From Mucilaginibacter sp. UBA4741 (lineage in GTDB: Bacteria; Bacteroidota; Bacteroidia; Sphingobacteriales; Sphingobacteriaceae), in assembly GCA_002403905.1 (NCBI GenBank), contig DHIR01000086.1:1-6301 (forward strand): a DNA stretch of 6,301 nt. The letters run 5' to 3'. Shown one piece after another: positions 1-6,301 of the stretch; within the stretch, counting starts at the first letter, position 1, and each line of letters opens with the position of its first letter. Both the position numbers and the translations under genes were made by a program. The notes under the pieces are model-generated. The model was not told the origin of the DNA and did no database searches. It saw nothing but the letters and a program-made list of their open reading frames with translations.

Positions 1-20
1 GACTTAAACGTATATACCTA
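1..20. repeat. Left copy of 20-bp terminal inverted repeat
   Basis: The first 20 bases, GACTTAAACGTATATACCTA, are the exact reverse complement of the last 20 bases of the window (6282-6301). Past base 20 the match decays: base 21 and base 25 mismatch, while 22-24 and 26-28 still match. The 8-bp stretch GTATATAC inside the repeat is itself palindromic. The copy lies downstream of the 3' end of the HAD gene. Because it starts at base 1, the repeat may extend beyond the window. Its function is unknown; see the findings. Confidence 0.9.
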
Positions 21-36
21 TAAAATTAAAACTTAG

Positions 37-115
37 GTGATTCACTCCGCTTTAACAAGTAGCTTACTTTCAATTACTTACGAACAAAAAGTGATTCACT
101 ATTTTATGAATCACT
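37..115. repeat. Three copies of a GTGATTCACT near-palindrome
   Basis: GTGATTCACT occurs at 37-46 and again at 91-100, and AGTGATTCAT occurs on the opposite strand at 106-115. The unit is nearly self-complementary (AGTGA-T-TCACT in the second copy). The second and third copies together make the stem of the terminator described separately. The first copy lies 54 bp away and is not part of that hairpin. This could be a decayed duplication of the terminator arm or a protein-binding motif; nothing in the window decides between them. Confidence 0.55.
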
Positions 116-116
116 T
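86..116 (-). terminator. Intrinsic terminator of the HAD gene
   Basis: Read on the minus strand, 17 bases after the HAD stop codon, there is a perfect 10-bp stem (116-107 pairing with 98-89) around an 8-base loop. The distal arm runs into five consecutive T residues (90-86). This is the standard layout of a Rho-independent terminator, though the stem is AT-rich, as is common in Bacteroidota. It faces the correct way to end transcription of the HAD gene before the left edge. Confidence 0.65.
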
Positions 117-132
117 GAAACTATCAGATAGG

Positions 133-816
133 CTACACAAACGCCAATATATCCTTAATACTCTCCACACTTTTAAACATGCCGCTATCAATGCTATGCT
201 CAATTTCTTCGTGGGCCCAGGTAATGTGGTAAGGTACGTGTATGGCATAGCCGCCAACGTTTAGTACCGGCAGCACATCGCTTTTAAGCGAGTTACCTAC
301 CATTAACAATTCGCTGGGGCGGATGTCAAGATGTTTAATGAGTTTCAGGTAATTAGCATCATCCTTTTCAGACATGATCTCTACGTGGTGAAAGTAATTG
401 TTCAGGTTTGATTTGCGCAGCTTACGCTCCTGGTCAAGCAGGTCGCCTTTAGTGGCTACTACCAGACGATATTTACCCTTAAGTTCTTTCAGTACCTCCT
501 CAACCCCATCCAGCAATTCAATAGGCTGGTTAAGCATTTGCTTGCCCAGATCAACAATTTCGCCTATGGTTTTGGCGCTTATCATATTATTGGTAACGGT
601 CATGGCTGTTTCTATCATAGATAGTACAAACCCTTTTATGCCGTAACCATATAAACCAAGGTTACCAATTTCAATTTTAAGCAGCTCACGCTCCAGTTCG
701 TGCCGGGGCAGGTATTCTTCCAGTAAAGTACAAAATGCTTCTTCTGACGCCCTGAAATAAGGCTCATTTACCCAAAGGGTATCATCAGCATCAAACGCAA
801 TTACTTTAATGTCCAT
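133..816 (-). CDS. HAD-superfamily hydrolase
   Basis: This 227-residue cytoplasmic protein has the four haloacid-dehalogenase motifs in order. Motif I is FDADDTLW, with nucleophile D9 and acid/base D11. Motif II is VVATKGD, with T122. The motif III lysine is probably K151 in SEKDD. Motif IV is GNSLKSD (174-180), with D180 positioned for Mg2+ binding. The helical segment between motifs I and II (about residues 18-105) fits a C1-type cap, and the length is normal for the family. Such enzymes are usually Mg2+-dependent phosphatases on small phosphorylated metabolites; the substrate cannot be read from the sequence. There is no signal peptide or membrane segment. The start at 816 is favoured because it places motif I at residue 9, as usual. 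The gene lies 84 bp downstream of the glycosidase on the same strand, has its own -7 element, and ends with TAG just before a terminator. Confidence 0.88.
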   Translation of the reverse strand: MDIKVIAFDADDTLWVNEPYFRASEEAFCTLLEEYLPRHELERELLKIEIGNLGLYGYGIKGFVLSMIETAMTVTNNMISAKTIGEIVDLGKQMLNQPIELLDGVEEVLKELKGKYRLVVATKGDLLDQERKLRKSNLNNYFHHVEIMSEKDDANYLKLIKHLDIRPSELLMVGNSLKSDVLPVLNVGGYAIHVPYHITWAHEEIEHSIDSGMFKSVESIKDILAFV

Positions 817-830
817 GATACAAATGTATC
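817..830. promoter_or_regulatory. Dyad GATACA-AA-TGTATC touching the HAD start codon
   Basis: GATACAAATGTATC is a perfect inverted repeat with 6-bp arms and a 2-bp spacer. It lies exactly between the HAD -7 element (830-837, sharing one base) and the ATG (814-816). A repressor bound here would cover the transcription start. In RNA it would give only a very tight, weak hairpin, so a DNA operator is the more plausible reading. No regulator gene is present to support this. Confidence 0.4.
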
Positions 831-837
831 AAAGATA
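830..837 (-). promoter_or_regulatory. Bacteroidota-type -7 element for the HAD gene
   Basis: On the minus strand this reads TATCTTTG, an exact match to the Bacteroidota -7 consensus TAnnTTTG. No convincing -33 TTTG was found at the expected distance (around 856-860). If the element is used, transcription would begin roughly 5-9 bases before the ATG, giving a very short leader without room for a ribosome-binding site. Confidence 0.5.
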
Positions 838-900
838 ACTTACATCGAAAATACTACCGCGGGCTTTCCTGGTCGGCGGTACAATAATGGTATAAACACG

Positions 901-3900
901 CTACTCAATTAACTTTATATGCTGATAAGACCTTATGATAACCGGCCCCAAGAGACCAGACGGCAGCAGTGGCGACTTTTCATCCCAATGACGATAGGTA
1001 GAAAAGCTAATACGCTTAGATTCGCGCTTACCCTTATCGTTCACCCAATCGGGCCATGCACCCGGTACAACGCCGTTCCACTTTAGGTCATCAGGTAAAC
1101 GCGCATCACCCACCAAACGGTTTACCCATAAATTAGTAACGCGTATCTCCAGGTTGTTCTTGCCTGCATGTACAGCATTACCAAGTTCAATCCTAAACGG
1201 TATTTTCCAAAGTATCCCCAGGTTTTTTCCGTTAACAATAACTTCAGCTATGACACCAACGCTGGTCAAATCCAACTCCAGGGAATTACCTTTCCGTAAA
1301 ATAGCATTGGTTAATGTAAACTGCTTTTTGTATACAGCCGTGCCCGAAAAGTATTTGATACTTTCATCGGTTAACGTTGGCCAGGAAACCAGCTTATCAA
1401 AAGTTGTTTTATTTGGCGCAGCGGTATTTTTGGGGAAACTCACCTCCCATGGGCCTATCAACTCGATGGGTTTATATACCGCTGCTACCCGAGTTGTTTT
1501 GACCGTTCCGGATGCTGTAGTATAATTTATCTTTCCGCTATAAGGTGTAACCCAGGCGGGCTTACCATTTTCAAAAACCACTTTCGGTTGCGGGCCGTCC
1601 CACTCCAAATGAAGCATACTACCTTCGCTAATGGTGACATGGCGCGTATCTCCACCGGTTGCATATTCCAAACGTAACTCCCTACTAATACCACTAACGG
1701 GTGCTGCGTCAAATACCTGATCTGTAATAGCAAATGTCAATGTGTTTTTAGCAACCAGATCATTGATCTTAGCCACCACGTCATATACCGGGTATTTAGG
1801 CAACATGCCTTTCATGTCCCGGGTAAAGCGGCCATATAGCGCTCTTACCAGTTTAAAATCCTGGTTATTGAATTTGATATCGTCTTGTTTGTTTTCGTCG
1901 ACGGTTAACTCATACAGCTTGCCGGCTAATTCATATTCTACCCGCAACTCTTTTACCGATCCTCCGGCAGGATCGGTAAATAAACCATTGCTGGCCGACA
2001 AATGTACCCCATCACTTGTAACTTTTGATTTGACGATGTCAGTAACATCAATGATTCCCTCGGGAAGGAAAGTACCATATTCGGCTTTAATGATTTTTAG
2101 ATCAGGCAAGGGCTTTAGCTCTGGGTGATCCAATATGGTTTTAACGTTAGTAATGTAATTGATTTCCGGAGACTTAGCTTCGCGAAAGATCACAAATACA
2201 GCTCCGTTAGTATTAAAAGAGATCGGAATTTCGCTGACGTTATTGTCAGCCTTTTTCCAAACCGCGATATCTTCAGTTTTGCCTGTTTCAGGATTCCATA
2301 ACTGTGGTTTTTTACCTGCAATTCTGAATTTACATACCTCATCACGTTGTGATGCTTGTGGATTGCTTACGAAATAAACATCATCATTATCTACCACACG
2401 ATGAATAAATTTCAAATCAGACCCAGTGGGCCCTCCCGAAAAATCAGGAGTGATAGCCAGTTTTTTAAAAGCATTAGCCACAGAAAGATCTGTAGATATT
2501 TTACCGGGCCATAATTCGTTAGCAAGTTGGGTGACTTCCTTATCGCAAGCCGGGTAGCCTTGCAGGCTCGGAGATTTTACAGGCTTGGGGCCGATGATTA
2601 TCGCTCCGCCAGCAATTAAATTTTTTAGTTTGGCTAATAATTGCGGCGTGGCCCAGTAAGTTTCGGGCAGTACCAATAAACGATAAGCTAAGCCACTACC
2701 ATTATATATTTTTCCATTCCTGGCTGTTAATTGGGCTAATTGATCCGGGCCGATCTCGTCATAATCATAACCCAGGGCCTTTATATCCGGCCTGATTATA
2801 GCGTCGTTTGGCGACGACTCATCCGAAAAAACTAACACATCGCCCATGCTTTTGCCTTGTTGCAGCAAATACTGAGAACGCGCTATATAATCCATATACA
2901 CCCTGCTTTGCTGCCACCAGGTGTTATGACGGTTCATTTCCATTCCGTACTGGTGGAAAGTCATACCTGGTCCAATGTTCCAGGGTTGATGAGCGTAAGT
3001 GTGAAATATAAAACGGTTTATACCTTCTGTCCACATCATATCGCCCAGTTGCTTCATCGTAGCGGGGTGATTTTTCCACCCCCCTATGCTGGTAAATGAT
3101 TCTGCACCTACAATCGGGCTGCCTTTTAAATGTGCAATAGAAGCAGCCAACTTAGTCGACTCTGAAGAAGTATTATTTGCTAGCCAGAACTCGCCCATCA
3201 CAATATCACTGGTAGCGCCTGCTTTCAAATCCTCGAACGGACCGCCATAAGGTTCTGTAGAAAATTTCATCCCGGCTTTATGGCAAAGCTCTCCAAAATA
3301 ACCATAATAGTTATCAACCATCAGGTCGCCAATGGTTTTACGAAAATCCCATAAAAAACGCTCACTCACTTCACCACTTTCAACATAGTAACCGGCAAGT
3401 GCAGGCAGATACTGCAGTATATCATAACCGCGGCGTTTTCTAAACTCTCGATCAAATCCGTCCGTCCAATTGTTGCAGCCTACTTCGTAACTATCTATCA
3501 GGCAATTATTAAGTGTAGGCCCCACCAGGGGGCCAACTTTATCCAAAATAGGTTTGATGCCACCGGCCCAATAGGCATCCATGGCTTTGCGGCTCATTTT
3601 ATCAACTTCTAAACCCCGGCCGCCTGTTTCTGAGGGATGATTCTCCGTCCCGTTAGGAGTGTGACCAATGCGCAGGATCGTCCAATCACCGGCAGGAGCT
3701 GTCCAGTTCAGCGAGCCATCTGTAGCTATTTCTGAGGTCAGGTTGATGATCTTGTTTTTATCTACTATAGCTGTGGGGGTAATTATTTTATCGCTGGGAT
3801 AAATATGCGTAGGCACAAATCCGCCCGAAAGTGATTTATCACTTAGGTTGCTTATTCGTTCAGTACTTTTAGGCGTCGGAAAAGCTAATACAGCTATATC

Positions 3901-4386
3901 TTTATAGTAGTTAAATTTGGTTACTGGTTGCGGTAGTTTTTGATTATATACTTCGCCGCCCTTTAACAACACCTGGCTGTAAACTACCGTTTGCATAGCA
4001 TCCTCCGGCTTAACCCAAGGGCCACCGCTTGACGACCAACCCGGGCCATTATGAAACGCAATTTCCAAACCCAATCGTTTAGCTTCGGATATCGCGAATC
4101 TAAAAAGTTCTAGCCATTGGGGACTCAGATAAGTCGCCGGCCCATCGGGATAGCCTTGTCCAACATTAAATATTTGCGCTTCTTGTATACCTACAAATTT
4201 CATGGCTTCCAGGTCCGCAGTTATGCCTTCCTTGGTTATATTGCCGTCTATCCAATGCCACCATGTACGGGCTTTAGCAGAGGTCGGTGGATTTTTAAAG
4301 CCTGAAAGCAAAGCGTCCTGGGCAAGTGCAATTGTATTTATAAAACATAGCGCTACAAAAGCCACTATAAAATGTATTCGGTTCAT
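901..4386 (-). CDS. Secreted GH106-like glycoside hydrolase (putative alpha-L-rhamnosidase)
   Basis: This 1161-residue protein carries a Sec signal peptide (hydrophobic core about 5-20, likely cleavage ALA|Q after residue 22), so it acts in the periplasm or outside. Residues about 30-130 show the start typical of Bacteroidota GH106 enzymes: WWHWIDGNITKEGI, LEAMKFVGI, then NGPGWSSSGGPWV. The catalytic barrel region follows with conserved acidic stretches (IDSYEVG near 297-303, STEPYGGP near 376-383, GEFW 398-401, GAESFT 427-432) and FHTYAHQPW (461-469). I do not assign the catalytic pair. Two tandem repeats of about 90 residues lie at 762-925, and a galactose-binding-like beta-sandwich ends the protein (about 975-1160). 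GH106 members hydrolyse terminal alpha-L-rhamnose from pectic and related glycans; the exact substrate is unknown here. The ATG at 4386 is chosen over one at 4416 because it opens directly into the signal peptide. No type IX sorting tail, SusC or SusD is seen. Confidence 0.85.
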   Translation of the reverse strand: MNRIHFIVAFVALCFINTIALAQDALLSGFKNPPTSAKARTWWHWIDGNITKEGITADLEAMKFVGIQEAQIFNVGQGYPDGPATYLSPQWLELFRFAISEAKRLGLEIAFHNGPGWSSSGGPWVKPEDAMQTVVYSQVLLKGGEVYNQKLPQPVTKFNYYKDIAVLAFPTPKSTERISNLSDKSLSGGFVPTHIYPSDKIITPTAIVDKNKIINLTSEIATDGSLNWTAPAGDWTILRIGHTPNGTENHPSETGGRGLEVDKMSRKAMDAYWAGGIKPILDKVGPLVGPTLNNCLIDSYEVGCNNWTDGFDREFRKRRGYDILQYLPALAGYYVESGEVSERFLWDFRKTIGDLMVDNYYGYFGELCHKAGMKFSTEPYGGPFEDLKAGATSDIVMGEFWLANNTSSESTKLAASIAHLKGSPIVGAESFTSIGGWKNHPATMKQLGDMMWTEGINRFIFHTYAHQPWNIGPGMTFHQYGMEMNRHNTWWQQSRVYMDYIARSQYLLQQGKSMGDVLVFSDESSPNDAIIRPDIKALGYDYDEIGPDQLAQLTARNGKIYNGSGLAYRLLVLPETYWATPQLLAKLKNLIAGGAIIIGPKPVKSPSLQGYPACDKEVTQLANELWPGKISTDLSVANAFKKLAITPDFSGGPTGSDLKFIHRVVDNDDVYFVSNPQASQRDEVCKFRIAGKKPQLWNPETGKTEDIAVWKKADNNVSEIPISFNTNGAVFVIFREAKSPEINYITNVKTILDHPELKPLPDLKIIKAEYGTFLPEGIIDVTDIVKSKVTSDGVHLSASNGLFTDPAGGSVKELRVEYELAGKLYELTVDENKQDDIKFNNQDFKLVRALYGRFTRDMKGMLPKYPVYDVVAKINDLVAKNTLTFAITDQVFDAAPVSGISRELRLEYATGGDTRHVTISEGSMLHLEWDGPQPKVVFENGKPAWVTPYSGKINYTTASGTVKTTRVAAVYKPIELIGPWEVSFPKNTAAPNKTTFDKLVSWPTLTDESIKYFSGTAVYKKQFTLTNAILRKGNSLELDLTSVGVIAEVIVNGKNLGILWKIPFRIELGNAVHAGKNNLEIRVTNLWVNRLVGDARLPDDLKWNGVVPGAWPDWVNDKGKRESKRISFSTYRHWDEKSPLLPSGLLGPVIIRSYQHIKLIE
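1952..1980. other. 12-bp perfect hairpin inside the glycosidase gene
   Basis: TTTACCGATCCT (1952-1963) pairs perfectly with AGGATCGGTAAA (1969-1980) around the 5-base loop CCGGC. The segment is in frame and encodes FTDPAGGSVK of the first internal repeat, so the gene is not disrupted. It is not followed by a T tract on the gene's strand, so it is not a standard intrinsic terminator. The pairing is clear; any function is unknown. Confidence 0.6.
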
Positions 4387-4412
4387 TATACAGGTTTGGA
4401 ATAATTGGTTGG

Positions 4413-4420
4413 GCAAGATA
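4413..4420 (-). promoter_or_regulatory. Possible -7 element for the glycosidase gene
   Basis: On the minus strand this reads TATCTTGC, one T short of the Bacteroidota consensus TAnnTTTG. It lies 26 bases upstream of the ATG at 4386, giving a leader of about 20 bases. It overlaps the alternative ATG at 4416, which supports the downstream start. No clear -33 box was found. Confidence 0.3.
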
Positions 4421-4479
4421 AATACATTATCCGCGCTAACTATCCGTGTCTGTCTTGCTTTATTTCAGCGCTGGTCAAA

Positions 4480-4498
4480 TGTTAAGCTTATGCTAACA
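4480..4498. promoter_or_regulatory. Dyad TGTTA-N9-TAACA between divergent genes
   Basis: TGTTA (4480-4484) and TAACA (4494-4498) are perfect inverted half-sites nine bases apart, and the 8-bp palindrome TAAGCTTA (4483-4490) lies inside. The dyad ends 19 bp before the lysS -7 element, about where a -33 element would sit, and lies on the upstream side of the possible glycosidase promoter. The arrangement fits an operator for a dimeric regulator, but five-base arms can occur by chance. Confidence 0.3.
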
Positions 4499-4517
4499 GA
4501 CAACCGCAAAAAAATCC

Positions 4518-4525
4518 TATTTTTG
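4518..4525 (+). promoter_or_regulatory. Bacteroidota-type -7 element for lysS
   Basis: TATTTTTG matches TAnnTTTG exactly and is followed by CACC, a context often seen in Bacteroidota promoters. It would start transcription near 4530, leaving a leader of about 25 bases with no Shine-Dalgarno sequence and an A-rich stretch just before the ATG. The element lies partly in the right arm of a 7-bp dyad, GCAAAAA (4506-4512) and TTTTTGC (4520-4526). No -33 TTTG is evident. Confidence 0.55.
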
Positions 4526-4554
4526 CACCTTTAATAAAATATCGTTACAAAAAC

Positions 4555-6276
4555 ATGAGTATTGCACTATCCGAACAGGAAATTATACGCCGCGAATCTT
4601 TACAACAATTACGTGCCCTGGGCATTAACCCGTATCCTGCCGAAGAATATAAGGTTACTGATTTCGCGCAGGATATTACTGATAATTTCCAGGCCAATCC
4701 GGATACCTATAAAAGTGTAACTATTGCAGGGCGTATCATGACGCGCCGTATCATGGGCAGCGCATCGTTCGCCGAGATACAGGATAGCACCGGCCGCATG
4801 CAGATCTATCTTAAACGCGATGATATTTGCCCTGACGAGGATAAAACCTTATACAATACCGTATTTAAAAAACTACTGGATATTGGCGATTACGTAGGCA
4901 TTAAAGGCTACGTATTTTTAACTCAAACCGGCGAGATCTCTGTACATGTACAAGAGTTGACCATACTATCAAAATCGCTTAAACCGCTGCCTGTTGTAAA
5001 ACGCGATGAAGAAGGCAACATCCATGATGGTTTTACCGACCCCGAAATGCGTTACCGCCAACGTTATGTTGATTTAACCGTTAACCCGGAGTTTAAACAG
5101 ATCTTCATCAAACGATCTAAAGTAATTAGCGCCATGCGCAACTACTTTAATAATCAGGGCTGGATGGAGGTAGAAACCCCTATCCTGCAGCCCGTACATG
5201 GTGGCGCGGCAGCACGTCCGTTTGCTACGCATCATAATACGCTGGATATGCCTTTGTTTTTGCGCATAGCTAACGAGTTATACTTAAAAAGATTAATTGT
5301 AGCCGGTTTTGACGGTGTTTATGAATTTGGTAAAATGTTCCGTAATGAGGGCATGGACCGTACCCATAACCCCGAGTTTACCGCTATGGAAATATATGTG
5401 GCCTATAAAGATTATATCTGGATGATGGCCATGGTGGAAGAATGTTTGGAAGAAGTGGCCCGTGCCGTACATGGTATTGCCGCTGTCCAGGTAGGCGCTA
5501 ACGAGATCAACTTCGCCGGGCCATACACCAGGTTAACTATGTATGAGTCGATACTGAAATATACCGGCATTGATGTATCAGCAATGGACGAAGCCGGTTT
5601 ACGCGAAACTTGCGCCGACCTTAAAATTGAGGTTGATGCCACAATGGGTAAAGGCAAACTGATTGACGAGATATTTAGCGCTAAAGTTGAGGCTAACCTG
5701 ATACAGCCAACCTACATTACCGACTACCCTATTGAGATGACTCCACTTGCTAAAAAGCACCGCACCAAAGATGGTTTGGTTGAGCGTTTCGAGCTGTTTG
5801 TGAATGGTAAAGAGATAGCAAATGCTTACTCTGAATTAAATGACCCGATAGACCAACGGGAGCGCTTAGAAGAACAATTGATACTGGCAGGCCGTGGCGA
5901 CGATGAAGCGATGGCAATGGATGACGACTTTTTACGTGCCCTTGAATATGGTATGCCGCCAACATCTGGCCTGGGTATAGGTATTGACCGCTTGGTGATG
6001 TTATTAACCAATCAAAGCACTATACAGGAGGTATTGTTCTTCCCGCAAATGCGCCCCGAGAAAAAAGCCAAAGTTGTTACTGCATATGATTTTATAAATA
6101 TTGGCGTACCTGCCGAATGGGTACCTGTATTAAACAAGATGGGCTTTAACACGGTTGAAGAGCTAAAGGCCGGAAACCCCAACAAAGTATTTAATGATCT
6201 GGGCGGTATGCGTAAAAAATTGAAATTAGAGATCACTATGCCTGCAAAAGAGGTGGTAATGGCCTGGTTTGAATAA
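4555..6276 (+). CDS. lysS: Lysyl-tRNA synthetase, class II
   Basis: This enzyme charges tRNA-Lys with lysine using ATP, in the cytoplasm; it is essential for translation. The 573-residue protein has an N-terminal anticodon-binding OB fold (about 53-138, including [27 protein letters not shown] strands) and then the class II core. Motif 1 is at about 194-213 (ending in VETPILQP). Motif 2 is [14 protein letters not shown] at 262-275, with R263 and E265. Motif 3 is GLGIGIDR at 472-479, with R479. All key motif residues are intact. The conserved core ends with FFPQMRPE near 502; about 70 further residues form an extension (see findings). The start at 4555 gives the normal N-terminus and lies about 30 bases after a good -7 element. 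The gene is transcribed divergently from the glycosidase and ends with TAA five bases before the right terminal repeat; no terminator is visible before the window stops. Confidence 0.97.
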   Translation: MSIALSEQEIIRRESLQQLRALGINPYPAEEYKVTDFAQDITDNFQANPDTYKSVTIAGRIMTRRIMGSASFAEIQDSTGRMQIYLKRDDICPDEDKTLYNTVFKKLLDIGDYVGIKGYVFLTQTGEISVHVQELTILSKSLKPLPVVKRDEEGNIHDGFTDPEMRYRQRYVDLTVNPEFKQIFIKRSKVISAMRNYFNNQGWMEVETPILQPVHGGAAARPFATHHNTLDMPLFLRIANELYLKRLIVAGFDGVYEFGKMFRNEGMDRTHNPEFTAMEIYVAYKDYIWMMAMVEECLEEVARAVHGIAAVQVGANEINFAGPYTRLTMYESILKYTGIDVSAMDEAGLRETCADLKIEVDATMGKGKLIDEIFSAKVEANLIQPTYITDYPIEMTPLAKKHRTKDGLVERFELFVNGKEIANAYSELNDPIDQRERLEEQLILAGRGDDEAMAMDDDFLRALEYGMPPTSGLGIGIDRLVMLLTNQSTIQEVLFFPQMRPEKKAKVVTAYDFINIGVPAEWVPVLNKMGFNTVEELKAGNPNKVFNDLGGMRKKLKLEITMPAKEVVMAWFE

Positions 6277-6281
6277 CTTTT

Positions 6282-6301
6282 TAGGTATATACGTTTAAGT
6301 C
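6282..6301. repeat. Right copy of 20-bp terminal inverted repeat
   Basis: TAGGTATATACGTTTAAGTC is the exact reverse complement of bases 1-20. It begins five bases after the lysS stop codon, so both copies lie directly outside the outermost genes and read the same way relative to outgoing transcription. The repeat reaches the last base of the window and may continue beyond it. No hairpin forms within a single copy apart from the palindromic core GTATATAC. Confidence 0.9.

Noticed and set aside
37..264. 75-codon plus-strand open frame starting with GTG at the left edge
   Set aside because: More than half of it is antisense to the HAD gene, its start lies in a repeat unit, it runs through the terminator hairpin, and the protein shows no recognisable domain or promoter.
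854..881. Weak terminator between the glycosidase and HAD genes (TACCGC/GCGGTA stem)
   Set aside because: The stem has only 6 bp around a 15-base loop and lacks an immediate T tract on the minus strand, so it is not good enough to call.
4345..4347. Cysteine 14 of the glycosidase as a lipoprotein cysteine
   Set aside because: The preceding residues are VAL, with leucine at -1 where a small residue is needed, and the cysteine is inside the hydrophobic core; a signal peptidase I site after ALA fits better.
4387..4416. Longer glycosidase start at the ATG at 4416
   Set aside because: It would add ten residues before a complete signal peptide and would overlap the probable -7 element; the ATG at 4386 gives a normal Sec signal.
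4732..4755. Two direct copies of CGTATCATG 15 bp apart in lysS
   Set aside because: They encode the repeated RIM residues of the OB fold in frame; this is ordinary coding coincidence.
4941..4952. 12-bp palindrome TGTACATGTACA in lysS
   Set aside because: It has no loop for a stable hairpin, lies within coding sequence, and has no promoter beside it; probably chance.
1..6301. A complete transposon carrying lysS as cargo
   Set aside because: Apart from the terminal repeats there is no transposase, integrase or target-site duplication, and an essential synthetase as the cargo is improbable.

Overview
The window looks like Bacteroidota chromosome, most likely Sphingobacteriaceae (Mucilaginibacter- or Pedobacter-like). 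The reasons are moderate GC, Bacteroidota-type -7 elements (TAnnTTTG) instead of sigma70 boxes, no Shine-Dalgarno sequences, a LysRS with a C-terminal extension, and a large secreted GH106-like glycosidase. The lineage is inferred from style; no marker was searched.

Layout from left to right: a 132-bp non-coding left edge holds a 20-bp terminal repeat and a terminator. A HAD-superfamily hydrolase (minus strand, 133-816) follows. After an 84-bp gap comes a very large secreted glycoside hydrolase of the GH106 alpha-L-rhamnosidase type (minus, 901-4386). A 168-bp divergent promoter region separates it from lysS, class II lysyl-tRNA synthetase (plus, 4555-6276), which ends 25 bp before the right edge. 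The three genes fill almost all of the window, and the rest of the ORF-sized open frames are antisense or out-of-frame shadows.

The genes do not form an evident pathway. lysS is housekeeping. The GH106-like enzyme would act on rhamnose-containing glycans outside the cytoplasm, but no SusC/SusD, regulator or other CAZyme is visible beside it. The HAD protein is a cytoplasmic phosphatase-like enzyme of unknown substrate that appears to have its own promoter.

The most unusual structural feature is that the first and last 20 bases of the window are a perfect inverted repeat (1-20 and 6282-6301). It sits just outside the 3' ends of the two outward-reading genes. It may be a pair of recombination sites, a dispersed repeat, or an effect of how the contig or window was cut; the sequence alone cannot decide. 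No transposase, recombinase, CRISPR array, tRNA or rRNA is present. I did not find clear evidence of a new multi-gene system. The other points worth attention are a duplicated domain inside the glycosidase, a strong hairpin in its coding sequence, and dyad symmetries at the HAD and lysS promoters.
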